This document shows positions 1 to 8,092 of a stretch of DNA of 35,082 bases, piece by piece. The notes under the pieces were generated by a model. That model had not been told where the DNA came from, searched no databases, and worked only from the letters and a program-made list of their open reading frames with translations. The position numbers and the translations under genes are program-made. The stretch is from NCBI GenBank assembly GCA_964486555.1, contig CAZANP010000016.1, forward strand, positions 1 through 35,082, written 5' to 3'. The stretch is from 4484-232 sp964486555. GTDB taxonomy: Bacteria > Thermotogota > Thermotogae > Thermotogales > Thermotogaceae. Each line of letters opens with the position of its first letter. Position 1 is the first letter of the stretch.

Positions 1-1
1 G

Positions 2-139
2 TTCCTGAAAAAGATGTTCGAAACGGGTGTCAGAGTTGGAGAGATAAGGACCATGCTCGGAATCAGTGGTTTTGAGAAAGAAGGACCAAGGCTTGCCGCC
101 ATTTCCCTGCTCAAAATGGTGGAGGAAGGTTCTCTATGA
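2..139 (+). CDS. C-terminal end of an unrecognised protein (partial)
   Basis: An open frame enters from the left edge and ends at TGA 137-139, giving 45 residues. They include the stretches RVGEIRTMLGISGFEKEGPR and AAISLLKMVEEGSL. The codon use resembles the genes that follow, and the next gene begins about 20-30 nt downstream, so the two are probably co-transcribed. I do not recognise the family and the fragment is too short to assign a fold. The evidence that it is coding is the open frame, the gene-like composition and the position directly upstream of a same-strand operon. Confidence 0.6.
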   Translation, partial: FLKKMFETGVRVGEIRTMLGISGFEKEGPRLAAISLLKMVEEGSL

Positions 140-169
140 TAAAATCCTAAAAGGGGTGAAATCATAGCA

Positions 170-1000
170 ATTGACCTTATAATCGTTGATCTTGATGGAA
201 CACTTCTCAACAGTGAGAAAAAGATCCCTCTGGAAAATAGAAGGATGATAGCAGAGATCCTGGGGAAAGGTTTGAAGTTCTCCATCTTCACAGGTAGAAA
301 TTTTCACTCTGCCAGGAAATACGTGAAAGAGATAAGTGTGGACTTTCCAATGGTCTTTCAAAACGGTGCTCTTATAATGAAACCATTTTCTGGGGAGATA
401 TTGAGGATATCCCCTCTGAAGGAAGAGATTGCAAGGAAGATAATAAATGTGGCCAGAGAGAGGAACATATTTTTTATACTCTTCACTTCCTTTTTTGAGG
501 TAAGGGACATGGTGATCGAGAGAAAGTACAAAGGAGCCTTCGAAGATTATTTGGCAGCCAATTCCTGGAGACTGATCTTCTCAGATGATGTGTTGAAATA
601 CATGAGAGATAGCGTGGCGGAAGTCGCTCTGATAGGGAGAGAGGAAGGAATTTTAGAAGTTGTGAAAGATGTTGAAAGAGATCATTTGGGAGAGTTCACG
701 GGTGTGAAGAACACTGTGAGAGATGATGAGGTATTCTACGAATTCTTTGGCCCCGATAGCACGAAGGCAAAAGCCTTGGAATTTCTACTGGGACATTTTG
801 GAACCACACTGGACAGAGTTGCTTTCATCGGTGACAGCTACAACGACCTCTCGCTTATGGAAATAGTGGGAGTTCCGATAGCCATGGGAAATTCGCCAGA
901 AGATGTCAAGAACAAAGCGAAATTCATCACTCTCTCGAACGATGAAGCGGGAGTCGCATACGCTATAGACAAGATACTGAAAGGAGAGTGGGTACGATGA
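170..1000 (+). CDS. HAD-superfamily (Cof-type) phosphatase with a non-canonical start codon
   Basis: The protein carries the HAD motifs in order: DLDGTLLN (motif I, nucleophile Asp), FTGRN (motif II Thr), a Lys before the cap-distal part, and GDSYNDLSLM with MGNSPEDVK (motif IV). The Cof/IIB-type cap between them suggests a sugar-phosphate or cofactor phosphatase acting in the cytoplasm. The first ATG in frame is at 245, but that start would delete motif I. The upstream frame is closed by TAA at 140-142 and contains no ATG, GTG or TTG before motif I. A ribosome site AAAGGGGTG lies at 149-158, so initiation probably uses ATC 161, ATA 164 or ATT 170. I give ATT 170, a known rare initiator, with low certainty. 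The stop overlaps the next gene's ATG (ATGA). The substrate is unknown. Confidence 0.8.
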   Translation: MDLIIVDLDGTLLNSEKKIPLENRRMIAEILGKGLKFSIFTGRNFHSARKYVKEISVDFPMVFQNGALIMKPFSGEILRISPLKEEIARKIINVARERNIFFILFTSFFEVRDMVIERKYKGAFEDYLAANSWRLIFSDDVLKYMRDSVAEVALIGREEGILEVVKDVERDHLGEFTGVKNTVRDDEVFYEFFGPDSTKAKALEFLLGHFGTTLDRVAFIGDSYNDLSLMEIVGVPIAMGNSPEDVKNKAKFITLSNDEAGVAYAIDKILKGEWVR

Positions 1001-2157
1001 TACCGCTTTCCAAGCCTGATATAAATGAAGAAGATGTGAGGGTAGTTGTGGAAGTTTTGAAAAGTGGAAGATTGAGTATGGGCCCTTACACTGAAAGGTT
1101 TGAAAAGGCGATTTCTGAATATGTGAATGCCAAACACGGTGTGGCGGTGAGTAGTGGAACAGCAGGGCTTCACCTCGTTCTCAAAGCCATGGGAGTAGAG
1201 AGAGGAGATTACATGATCGTTCCATCCTTCACCTTCGTGGCATCCGCAAATGTCGCGTTGTATGAAGGGGTAATACCTTTGTTTGTCGATGTGGAAGAGG
1301 AAACGTTGAACGTATCAAAGGATTCCCTTGAAGATCTCTTAATAAGAATCAAGAAAGGAAAAGTTAAGATTCTGGACGAAGTTGTGGACCCAAACAAGGT
1401 CAAATATTTCATGGGGGTCGATATATTTGGGCATCCGTTGGACTGGGATGAAATACTCGAGGTAACTAACGAATGGGGATTGGAAGTTCTGGAAGATTCA
1501 TGTGAAGCTCTGGGAGCAGAGTATAAGGGAAAGAGAGTTGGAAAATTTGGATTGGCCGGTGTTTTCGCTTTCTATCCTAACAAGCAGATAACGACGGGAG
1601 AAGGAGGAGTTGTGGTGACTGACGATGAAAGTATAGCAAAGCTTGTGAGAAGTATGAGAAATCAAGGAAGAGGGGAAGAAAACGAGTGGCTCCTTCATGT
1701 GAGATTGGGGTACAACTACAGAATAGATGAGATGTCGGCAGCTCTGGGATACTCTCAGATGCTCAGGATAGATGAGATTCTGGAAAAGAGGAAGAAGGTG
1801 GCGGAAAATTACAACGAACTTCTAAAGGATTACGAATGGGTCAAGACTCCTTCCGTCAAAGAATACGTTACGAGAATGAGCTGGTTCGTCTACGTGATCA
1901 GGTTATCCCCCGATGTGAACAGAGACAAGGTGATGAGATACATGGAGGAGAAGGGAGTGCAGGTGAGAAATTATTTTCAGCCTCTACATTTACAACCTTT
2001 CTACAGAAGAACTTTCGGATACGATGAAGGTATGTTACCGATCACTGAAGAAGAATCCAAAAAGACTCTTGCGCTTCCTTTCTACAACGATCTCTCCCTC
2101 GATGAACAGAAAGTAGTGGTAGAAACGCTGAGAGAAGCTGTCGAAAGGGTTGGGTAA
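997..2157 (+). CDS. DegT/DnrJ/EryC1-family PLP aminotransferase
   Basis: This is a 386-residue sugar aminotransferase-type protein. Family features are the opening IPLSKPDI, the phosphate-binding SGTAG (about 53-57), the cofactor-contacting Asp in LEDSCEALGA (about D167) and the Schiff-base Lys in FYPNKQITTGEGG (about K196). Family members transfer an amino group, usually from glutamate, to a nucleotide-linked keto-sugar. I chose ATG 997, which overlaps the HAD stop in ATGA and has GGAG at 983-986; a GTG at 988 would add three residues. The HAD phosphatase upstream and the lipoprotein acyltransferase downstream suggest a cell-surface sugar role, but the substrate is not visible. An inserted lysine-rich stretch (about residues 112-135) lies before VDIFGHPLDW. 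Confidence 0.88.
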   Translation: MIPLSKPDINEEDVRVVVEVLKSGRLSMGPYTERFEKAISEYVNAKHGVAVSSGTAGLHLVLKAMGVERGDYMIVPSFTFVASANVALYEGVIPLFVDVEEETLNVSKDSLEDLLIRIKKGKVKILDEVVDPNKVKYFMGVDIFGHPLDWDEILEVTNEWGLEVLEDSCEALGAEYKGKRVGKFGLAGVFAFYPNKQITTGEGGVVVTDDESIAKLVRSMRNQGRGEENEWLLHVRLGYNYRIDEMSAALGYSQMLRIDEILEKRKKVAENYNELLKDYEWVKTPSVKEYVTRMSWFVYVIRLSPDVNRDKVMRYMEEKGVQVRNYFQPLHLQPFYRRTFGYDEGMLPITEEESKKTLALPFYNDLSLDEQKVVVETLREAVERVG

Positions 2158-2158
2158 A

Positions 2159-3637
2159 ATGCTCCTTGCGATACTTTCAGGTATTCTGACAGCGCTCTCG
2201 ATGCCAGGTTTTTTGTCTGGTGTTTTGATATGGTTTTCTCTCATACCTCTTCTGAAAGCCATGGAGAGGAAATCCCCTATTTGGTGCGGTTTCCTGTCTT
2301 TTCTGTATTTTTACACCCACATATCGATATCCTTCTACTGGGTCTTTCCAACGCTGACAGAGAACTTTCCGGAGGTTTTCGGAAGGTTTCCTGGATGGGT
2401 GGGAGGAGTCGTTTTCTTTCTGATGGGTATAATAGAAGCTCTACCCTTCCTAGGTTTTGGCATTCTGTACGGAATTTTTTCAAAACGTGTCAGAAGAAAT
2501 CCAAAGCTTGAACTTTTCTTTGTACCTTCCCTTTATCTTCTGTTTGAGTATCTAAGAGGTATAGGGGATCTTGGATTCACGGGAGGAAGACTCTCAGATG
2601 CCCTTTACAAGAACGTAGGAATCGTTCAGCTTGCATCCGTAGGAGGAACTCTTCTTCTTGTTTTCGTAATCGTTTTTGTGAACACACTCATTTACATCCT
2701 CGTAAAGAGAAGATACTTCAGGTTGCTCTACATATTCATGGTGCTTGGAGTGATATACACACTCGATGCAGTGATAGGATGGTATCTACCGCTCCCTGAA
2801 AATGGAAGTGCAAAGATCGTCGCTTTACAGCCGAACGTTCCAACGAAAGTTAAGTACAGCATCTCTGAAAAAGAGCTTCTCGAAAAATTCACCAGATTAA
2901 CACAAGATCTTCAGAATACTTTCGTTGTTACTCCCGAAGCCTTCTTCATGACAGACGTTTCGAGAACAACTACAAAGGAAGTTTTGGAGAGAATATCTTC
3001 AGAAAGGAATCTGAAGATCCTCGTTGGTTTCCCCACATTCGGTGAGAAGAAGTACAATCAGGTCTCTTTGATAGATGGAAAATTTTCAGGCCAGCGTTAT
3101 GCTAAGGTCAAACTCTTTCCATTCGTTGAAAAACTTCCATATCCTTTTATTTTCAGAATCTTTTCCTTCCTCAAAGCACTCGATTACTTCGATCCAGGAG
3201 AGAAATACACCGTATTCAAGGTTGAAAACTTTCCTTCTTTTTCGGTACAGATATGCTTTGAGAGCTATTTCCCAGAGATTTCTCGAGAGGAAGTCAGAAA
3301 CGGAGCCGGCTTTTTGATCGTTGTCACGAACGATGGTTGGTTCCATTACAGAACAGCCCTCATCCAGCATTTCTCTCAAATCGTTTTCAGGGCCGTTGAA
3401 ACAAGGAGGGACTTTCTCCAAGTTGCAAACACCGGTATAACGGGCAAAGTGGATAAGTACGGGAGGATTTCTAAAGTTCTCACACCTGGAGAAGAGGCAA
3501 GATGCAGTTTCGAGATGAATCCCGGTGATGAAAGAACGATCTACACCCTTCTGGGAGATTATATGGTATACATTTCCCTGGGAATTCTTCTGTTCTGCAT
3601 ATTGATATCTCCATCTGGAAAATCCCCATTCTCGTAG
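2159..3637 (+). CDS. lnt: Apolipoprotein N-acyltransferase
   Basis: Lnt adds the third acyl chain to the N-terminal cysteine of diacylated lipoproteins at the inner membrane. The 492-residue protein has several hydrophobic membrane segments in the first ~210 residues, then a nitrilase-fold periplasmic domain. The catalytic triad is visible: Glu in VTPEAFFM (about E260), Lys in YAKVKLFPF (about K316) and Cys in QICFES (about C366). A last membrane segment follows near the C-terminus. ATG 2159 lies just after the preceding stop, with AAAGGG at 2144-2149; TTG 2150 is a weaker alternative. Its presence fits a diderm, lipoprotein-making cell, as expected for the toga-bearing Thermotogota. Confidence 0.9.
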   Translation: MLLAILSGILTALSMPGFLSGVLIWFSLIPLLKAMERKSPIWCGFLSFLYFYTHISISFYWVFPTLTENFPEVFGRFPGWVGGVVFFLMGIIEALPFLGFGILYGIFSKRVRRNPKLELFFVPSLYLLFEYLRGIGDLGFTGGRLSDALYKNVGIVQLASVGGTLLLVFVIVFVNTLIYILVKRRYFRLLYIFMVLGVIYTLDAVIGWYLPLPENGSAKIVALQPNVPTKVKYSISEKELLEKFTRLTQDLQNTFVVTPEAFFMTDVSRTTTKEVLERISSERNLKILVGFPTFGEKKYNQVSLIDGKFSGQRYAKVKLFPFVEKLPYPFIFRIFSFLKALDYFDPGEKYTVFKVENFPSFSVQICFESYFPEISREEVRNGAGFLIVVTNDGWFHYRTALIQHFSQIVFRAVETRRDFLQVANTGITGKVDKYGRISKVLTPGEEARCSFEMNPGDERTIYTLLGDYMVYISLGILLFCILISPSGKSPFS

Positions 3638-3650
3638 GAGGTTGAAACTC

Positions 3651-5321
3651 ATGGAAGATATGGAAAAGATCAATAGCAAGTTGAATGAATGGGAGGAAAA
3701 TGTTGTTTCGAAAGCGTTGAAGAAGATCCCTGAGAGAAAGGAGAAATTTTTATCGACATCTGGATACGAGATAAAAAGACTCTACACTCCCTTGGATCTG
3801 AAGGATACAGATTACATCGAGGATATAGGATTTCCTGGGGCTTTCCCCTTTACACGAGGAGTTCAACCAACGATGTATCGGGCAAGGCTTTGGACGATGA
3901 GGCAATATGCGGGTTTCGGTACAGCTGAGGAATCGAACAAACGGTATAAGTACCTGCTATCCCAGGGACAGACAGGACTTTCCGTTGCCTTCGACCTTCC
4001 GACCCAAATAGGATACGACTCGGATCATCCCCTCGCAGAGGGAGAGGTTGGAAGAGTGGGTGTTGCCATAGATTCGCTAGAGGATATGGAGATACTCTTT
4101 GATGGCATTCCGCTGAAGGATGTCAGTACATCCATGACGATAAATTCAACGGCTGGAATCCTCCTTGCCATGTACATAGTCGTTGCGGAAAAACAGGGAA
4201 CGCCAAAAGAAGTGCTCCGAGGAACGATTCAAAATGACATCCTGAAAGAATACATAGCAAGGGGTACCTACATTTATCCGCCGGAACCCTCGATGAGGAT
4301 CGTGACGGACATCATGGAATACTGCAGTAAGTACATGCCAAAGTGGAATCCGATCAGTGTGAGTGGTTACCACATGAGGGAAGCTGGAGCAACGGCCGTT
4401 CAGGAAGTTGCGTTCACCCTGGCCGATGCGATAGCTTACATGGAATACGCTCTGAAGAGAGGGATCGATCTGAACGTTCTTGGAAAGAGAGTTTCTTTCT
4501 TCTTCTCATCTCACAACAACTTCTTAGAAGAGATTGCAAAATTCAGAGCAGCGAGAAGGTTGTGGGCAAGGATCATGAAGGAAAGATTCAAGGTGACGAA
4601 TCAAGATGCCATGAAGCTAAGGTTCCACACGCAAACCGCAGGTTCAACCCTTACGGCTCAGCAACCTTTGAACAACATAATAAGGGTCACGATCCAAGCA
4701 CTCGCTGCCGTTTTAGGAGGAACACAATCACTTCATACTAACTCTTACGATGAAGCTTTAGGGCTTCCAACTGAAGAATCGGTGAAGATCGCCCTGAGAA
4801 CTCAACAGATCATAGCTTACGAGTCGGGTGTCGCAGATACTGTTGATCCATTGGCGGGATCTTACGTTATAGAATCCTTAACGAATGAGATCGAAAGGAG
4901 AGCGATGGAATACATCAAAAAGATAGATGAGATGGGGGGTATGGTTAAAGCAATTGAGAGTGGTTACGTCCAACGTGAAATCCATGAAAGCTCTTATAGG
5001 TATCAACAGTCTATAGAATCGAAGGAAGCTATAATCGTCGGTGTGAACGAGTTCGTGGATGAAGAGTTGAAGATGGAAAACATTTTGAAAGTCGATCCAG
5101 AAATTGAGGAAAAACAGAAAGCAAGACTCAAAAAACTCAAGGAAAGAAGAGACAACGAAAGAGTCAAAAAAACTCTTCAAAACATCAAGAAAGCTGCTTC
5201 CTCAGATGAAAACCTGATGCCTTACATCATAGAAGCGGTTAAGGTCTACGCGACAGTCGGCGAGATATCAGATGCTCTGAGGGAGGTTTTTGGAGAGTAC
5301 ACTGAATCCATAACGATCTGA
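3651..5321 (+). CDS. Methylmalonyl-CoA mutase, catalytic (large) subunit without B12 domain
   Basis: The enzyme interconverts succinyl-CoA and (R)-methylmalonyl-CoA by adenosylcobalamin radical chemistry. The 556 residues cover the substrate-binding TIM barrel. The key residues align with those I remember for Propionibacterium mutase (Tyr89, Gln197, Arg207, His244): Tyr in RQYAGF (86), Gln in TIQNDILKE (194), Arg in YIARGTYIYPP (204) and His in SGYHMREAG (241). Tyr plus Arg favour methylmalonyl-CoA over isobutyryl-CoA, where Phe and Gln are expected. The C-terminus is a charged helical linker. No DxHxxG cobalamin-binding domain follows, and none is encoded elsewhere in the window. ATG 3651 is preceded by GGAGG at 3637-3641. 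Transcription ends at the hairpin at 5318. Confidence 0.93.
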   Translation: MEDMEKINSKLNEWEENVVSKALKKIPERKEKFLSTSGYEIKRLYTPLDLKDTDYIEDIGFPGAFPFTRGVQPTMYRARLWTMRQYAGFGTAEESNKRYKYLLSQGQTGLSVAFDLPTQIGYDSDHPLAEGEVGRVGVAIDSLEDMEILFDGIPLKDVSTSMTINSTAGILLAMYIVVAEKQGTPKEVLRGTIQNDILKEYIARGTYIYPPEPSMRIVTDIMEYCSKYMPKWNPISVSGYHMREAGATAVQEVAFTLADAIAYMEYALKRGIDLNVLGKRVSFFFSSHNNFLEEIAKFRAARRLWARIMKERFKVTNQDAMKLRFHTQTAGSTLTAQQPLNNIIRVTIQALAAVLGGTQSLHTNSYDEALGLPTEESVKIALRTQQIIAYESGVADTVDPLAGSYVIESLTNEIERRAMEYIKKIDEMGGMVKAIESGYVQREIHESSYRYQQSIESKEAIIVGVNEFVDEELKMENILKVDPEIEEKQKARLKKLKERRDNERVKKTLQNIKKAASSDENLMPYIIEAVKVYATVGEISDALREVFGEYTESITI

Positions 5322-5348
5322 AGGGGGAGATCCCCCTTCAGGTTTTTT
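5318..5348 (+). terminator. Rho-independent terminator after the mutase gene
   Basis: A perfect 10-bp stem, CTGAAGGGGG (5318-5327) with CCCCCTTCAG (5332-5341), encloses the loop AGAT. It is followed by G and six T (5343-5348). It overlaps the last bases of both convergent genes. The T tract is only on the rightward side, so it should mainly stop transcripts coming from the mutase. Confidence 0.9.
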
Positions 5349-5796
5349 CCATGATCTTTTCGATCTCGATTTTCTCCTCTGCCGTCAATATCTCGTCTAT
5401 GTTCAGGATGATCAAGATGTTATCTCCAAGCTTTGCCATACCGAGTATGTATCTTCCACCTATTCCGCCAACGCCTTTTGGCGTTTCCTCTATATCGTCC
5501 TGACTTATCGTGAGAACTTCTCTCACGTTGTCAACCAGAAATCCAACTTTTCCAACCTCGAGGTTCATTACAATGATCTTGCACTTATCCTTTTCGGGGA
5601 AATCCTCCATCTTGAATTTCTTTCTGAGGTTTATTATGGGTATGAGAGTACCTCTGAGATTCATGACACCCTCAACGTATTCAGCGGATTCTGGAACCTT
5701 CACGATTTTTCCCATTTCGACCACACTGTCGATCTTCATTATATCGACGGCGAATTGCTCGTGCCCCAAATCGAAACTCACAACTTTCAGTTCCAT
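5338..5796 (-). CDS. cheW: CheW chemotaxis adaptor protein
   Basis: CheW couples methyl-accepting receptors to the CheA kinase. The 152 residues show the single-domain CheW pattern: VVSFDLGHEQFAVDI at the start, VEGVMNLRGTLIPIINLRKKF (the conserved NLRG region, about 42-62), VGFLVDNVREVL and a C-terminal ILIILNIDEIL strand. The gene follows the biotin-carrier gene by 12 bp, with GGAGGTG before the ATG. It is the last gene of the long leftward operon, and no other chemotaxis gene is in the window. Confidence 0.95.
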   Translation of the reverse strand: MELKVVSFDLGHEQFAVDIMKIDSVVEMGKIVKVPESAEYVEGVMNLRGTLIPIINLRKKFKMEDFPEKDKCKIIVMNLEVGKVGFLVDNVREVLTISQDDIEETPKGVGGIGGRYILGMAKLGDNILIILNIDEILTAEEKIEIEKIMEKT

Positions 5797-5808
5797 AAGC
5801 CCACCTCC

Positions 5809-6225
5809 TCAACCTATCCTCATCAAAACCCGTCCCGTCTCTATGTTATCTCCCTCTTTGATCAGTATCTCCTTCACTGTGCCACTGTATTCAGACTGGA
5901 GTTCGTTCTCCATCTTCATCGCTTCGAACACAACGAGCGGATCACCGACCTCCACTCTTTGACCAACTTTGACGAGAATTTTCAAAACTATACCCGCCAT
6001 GGGAGCTTTGACCTCGTGGACCTTTCCAGATACCTCTTCTCTCTCCTCCTTCACCACATTCGATACCGGTTCAGGAGCGTTTTTTTCTGGTTTTCTTTCT
6101 TCTCTCTTCACCTCCTGCTTCACTTCCTCTTTCTTCTCAACAGTTTTCCTCTTCTCCTCCTTTATCTCTTCAACCTCCACAATGTATTCTCTTCCGTTCA
6201 CCACAACCTTGAACTTCCTTGCCAT
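5809..6225 (-). CDS. Biotin carboxyl carrier subunit of a biotin-dependent decarboxylase/carboxylase
   Basis: This small protein carries covalently bound biotin between the carboxyltransferase and the membrane pump. The C-terminal ~70 residues form the biotinyl domain with the canonical AMKME motif (biotinyl Lys about residue 104), preceded by KAPMAGIV. The N-terminus has a short conserved strand region (FKVVVNGREYIVEVEE). A highly charged Lys/Glu linker follows, with the Pro-containing stretch EKNAPEP, as in flexible gamma subunits of Na+-pumping decarboxylases. I chose ATG 6225, preceded by GGGGTAAGAAA. An upstream ATG at 6258 would add 11 residues and overlap the previous gene further. The gene overlaps the OadG-like gene by 28 nt. 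Confidence 0.92.
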   Translation of the reverse strand: MARKFKVVVNGREYIVEVEEIKEEKRKTVEKKEEVKQEVKREERKPEKNAPEPVSNVVKEEREEVSGKVHEVKAPMAGIVLKILVKVGQRVEVGDPLVVFEAMKMENELQSEYSGTVKEILIKEGDNIETGRVLMRIG

Positions 6226-6530
6226 TTTCTTACCCCTTTCCATCCAGTTCTTCGCCATATGGTATAACCTCTCTTTTTGATTGGCTTTACTGAGATTATT
6301 TTATGTTTTTCCCCTAAAACTTGAGAAAGAACAGCAGCTATCACAGCCACGATCTCCTCATCTGTTTCCTCGACTTTTACCCCCTCTTTTTTAACCTCTT
6401 CCTCCTTTCTTCTTCCCCTTCTCCTGCTCACCTCGAACACGTAGCCCATCGTTCGAAAGGTTGCGTAAAGTATCACAAATATGAGGAAGACGATGGACAT
6501 TCCAACTATGGTGACCACATGGAGTGGCAT
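6198..6530 (-). CDS. OadG-like small membrane subunit of a Na+-pumping decarboxylase
   Basis: The 110-residue protein has one N-terminal transmembrane helix (VVTIVGMSIVFLIFVILYA), a basic-acidic linker, and a C-terminal helix (EEIVAVIAAVLSQVLG) with a terminal Trp-Arg-Arg-x-Gly-Trp-type motif. This layout is that of oxaloacetate/methylmalonyl-CoA decarboxylase gamma/delta subunits (OadG family). These anchor the carboxyltransferase to the membrane pump. It lies between the alpha subunit gene (11-bp gap) and the biotin-carrier gene, which it overlaps by 28 nt. Small subunits of this type diverge quickly, so the assignment rests on layout plus context. Confidence 0.82.
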   Translation of the reverse strand: MPLHVVTIVGMSIVFLIFVILYATFRTMGYVFEVSRRRGRRKEEEVKKEGVKVEETDEEIVAVIAAVLSQVLGEKHKIISVKPIKKRGYTIWRRTGWKGVRKWQGSSRLW

Positions 6531-6541
6531 TCCTCATCCCC

Positions 6542-8092
6542 TCACAACGGTATGTTACCATGCTTCTTTTTTGGCCTTGCTTCAACCTTTGTACTGACTA
6601 TCTCGAGTGTTTTGGCTATCCATTCTCTGGTATTTCTTGGGTCTATAACCGCATCTATGTAACCTCTGGATGCTGCAATGTAAGGATTTGCCAGCATCTC
6701 TTTGTACTCCTCAACGAGCTTTTTCCTGGTCTCCTCTGGATTTTCCGATGCTTCGATCTTTTTCCTGAAGATTATGTTCGCGGCGCCTTCTGGCCCCATG
6801 ACAGCTATCTCAGCTGTTGGCCAGGCTGCAACGAAATCGGCTCCCAAATGTTTACTCCCCATGGCTATGTAAGCTCCTCCGTAAGCCTTTCTCAAAATTA
6901 TCGTGATCTTTGGGGATGTCGCCTCGCTGTATGCAAAGAGAAGTTTTGCACCATGTCTTATGATACCCCCATGCTCCTGAGATACTCCTGGAAGGTATCC
7001 AGGAGTATCAACGAAGGTCAAGATCGGTATGTTGAAGGCATCCAGGAACCTGACAAAGCGAGCAGCCTTATCAGAAGAATCTATATCGAGGGCTCCAGCG
7101 AAAACAGACGGCTGGTTGGCAATGATTCCAACCACCCTACCGTTCACTCTTCCAAATCCAACGATTATGTTCCTTGCAAAATATTTATGAACCTCCAAAA
7201 ATGATCCCTCATCGAGAACTCTCTCGATGACTTCCCTCACATCGTACCCTTTGTTTGGATCCGTTGGAACGACTTCCAGTATATCCGGTTCCATGGTGAG
7301 ATCATGATCTCCTTCCAAAATGGGGGGATCTTCCACGTTGTTGGATGGAAGATACGATAGTAACTTTCTGACGAGCTTCATGGCTTCTTCATCGTTTTCA
7401 ACCAGAAAGTGTGCGTTCCCACTCTTCTGGTTATGAACCATGGCTCCTCCTAGGTCTTCTTGAGAAATTTCCTCACCTGTTACAGCCTTTATCACGTTGG
7501 GGCCTGTTATGAACATCTTGGCGGTTTTGTTAACCATTATGACGAAATCGGTTATGGCAGGGGAATAAACCGCACCACCTGCACACGGTCCCGCGATGAC
7601 AGTTATCTGAGGAATGACGCCTGACGCCATGGTGTTCCTGAAGAATATCTCACCGTAACCGTAAAGTGAATCCACTCCCTCCTGAATTCTGGCACCACCC
7701 GAATCGTTTATTCCCACCAAGGGTATTCCCATTTTCAACGCTATGTCCATGAGTTTTGCTATTTTCTTTGCGTGCATCTCACCCAGTGAACCTCCCATGA
7801 CGGTGAAATCCTGAGAAAAGATAGCTACTTTTCTCCCATCGATCTCACCTATTCCCGTGACGACCCCATCGCAAGGAAGTTCCACTTTATCCAGACCAAA
7901 CATGGTGTTCCTGTGTTTTATCAACTTGTCTATTTCCACAAAACTTCCTGGATCCACAAGAAGCTCTATTCTCTCTCTTGCGGTCAACTTTCCTGCCTTG
8001 TGTTGCTTCTCGATCTTCTCGGGTCCTCCACCTTTTTCCACCTTCTCTTCCATTTCCTTTAGTTTGTTCAGGAGTTCCTCCATACTTTTCAT
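6542..8092 (-). CDS. Carboxyltransferase subunit: methylmalonyl-CoA decarboxylase alpha / propionyl-CoA carboxylase beta
   Basis: The 516-residue protein is an acyl-CoA carboxyltransferase with two crotonase-fold halves. Seen motifs include KLTARERIELLVDPGSF, the N-half oxyanion region GINDSGGARIQEG, AGPCAGGAVYSP, and the C-half FVDTPGYLPGVSQEHGGIIRHGAK and RKAYGGAYIAMGSK. Such subunits serve either propionyl-CoA carboxylase or methylmalonyl-CoA decarboxylase. No biotin carboxylase gene is present, while OadG-like and biotin-carrier genes follow directly. Decarboxylation of (S)-methylmalonyl-CoA to propionyl-CoA coupled to Na+ export is therefore the better inference. The start overlaps the epimerase stop (ATGA). 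Confidence 0.93.
   Translation of the reverse strand: MKSMEELLNKLKEMEEKVEKGGGPEKIEKQHKAGKLTARERIELLVDPGSFVEIDKLIKHRNTMFGLDKVELPCDGVVTGIGEIDGRKVAIFSQDFTVMGGSLGEMHAKKIAKLMDIALKMGIPLVGINDSGGARIQEGVDSLYGYGEIFFRNTMASGVIPQITVIAGPCAGGAVYSPAITDFVIMVNKTAKMFITGPNVIKAVTGEEISQEDLGGAMVHNQKSGNAHFLVENDEEAMKLVRKLLSYLPSNNVEDPPILEGDHDLTMEPDILEVVPTDPNKGYDVREVIERVLDEGSFLEVHKYFARNIIVGFGRVNGRVVGIIANQPSVFAGALDIDSSDKAARFVRFLDAFNIPILTFVDTPGYLPGVSQEHGGIIRHGAKLLFAYSEATSPKITIILRKAYGGAYIAMGSKHLGADFVAAWPTAEIAVMGPEGAANIIFRKKIEASENPEETRKKLVEEYKEMLANPYIAASRGYIDAVIDPRNTREWIAKTLEIVSTKVEARPKKKHGNIPL

Noticed and set aside
245..1000. HAD phosphatase starting at ATG 245
   Set aside because: This start would remove the DLDGT nucleophile motif that is clearly encoded just upstream in the same frame.
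3086..3679. Leftward 197-residue open frame opposite lnt
   Set aside because: It is antisense to a gene with a complete catalytic triad, has no recognisable domain and lacks a convincing start.
5755..6267. Rightward 170-residue frame opposite the biotin-carrier gene
   Set aside because: Its Phe/Leu/His-rich translation mirrors the Lys/Glu linker of the real gene on the other strand.
6542..8092. Propionyl-CoA carboxylase as the firm assignment
   Set aside because: No biotin carboxylase gene accompanies it, while an OadG-like gene does, so a decarboxylase is at least as likely; the call is left as either.
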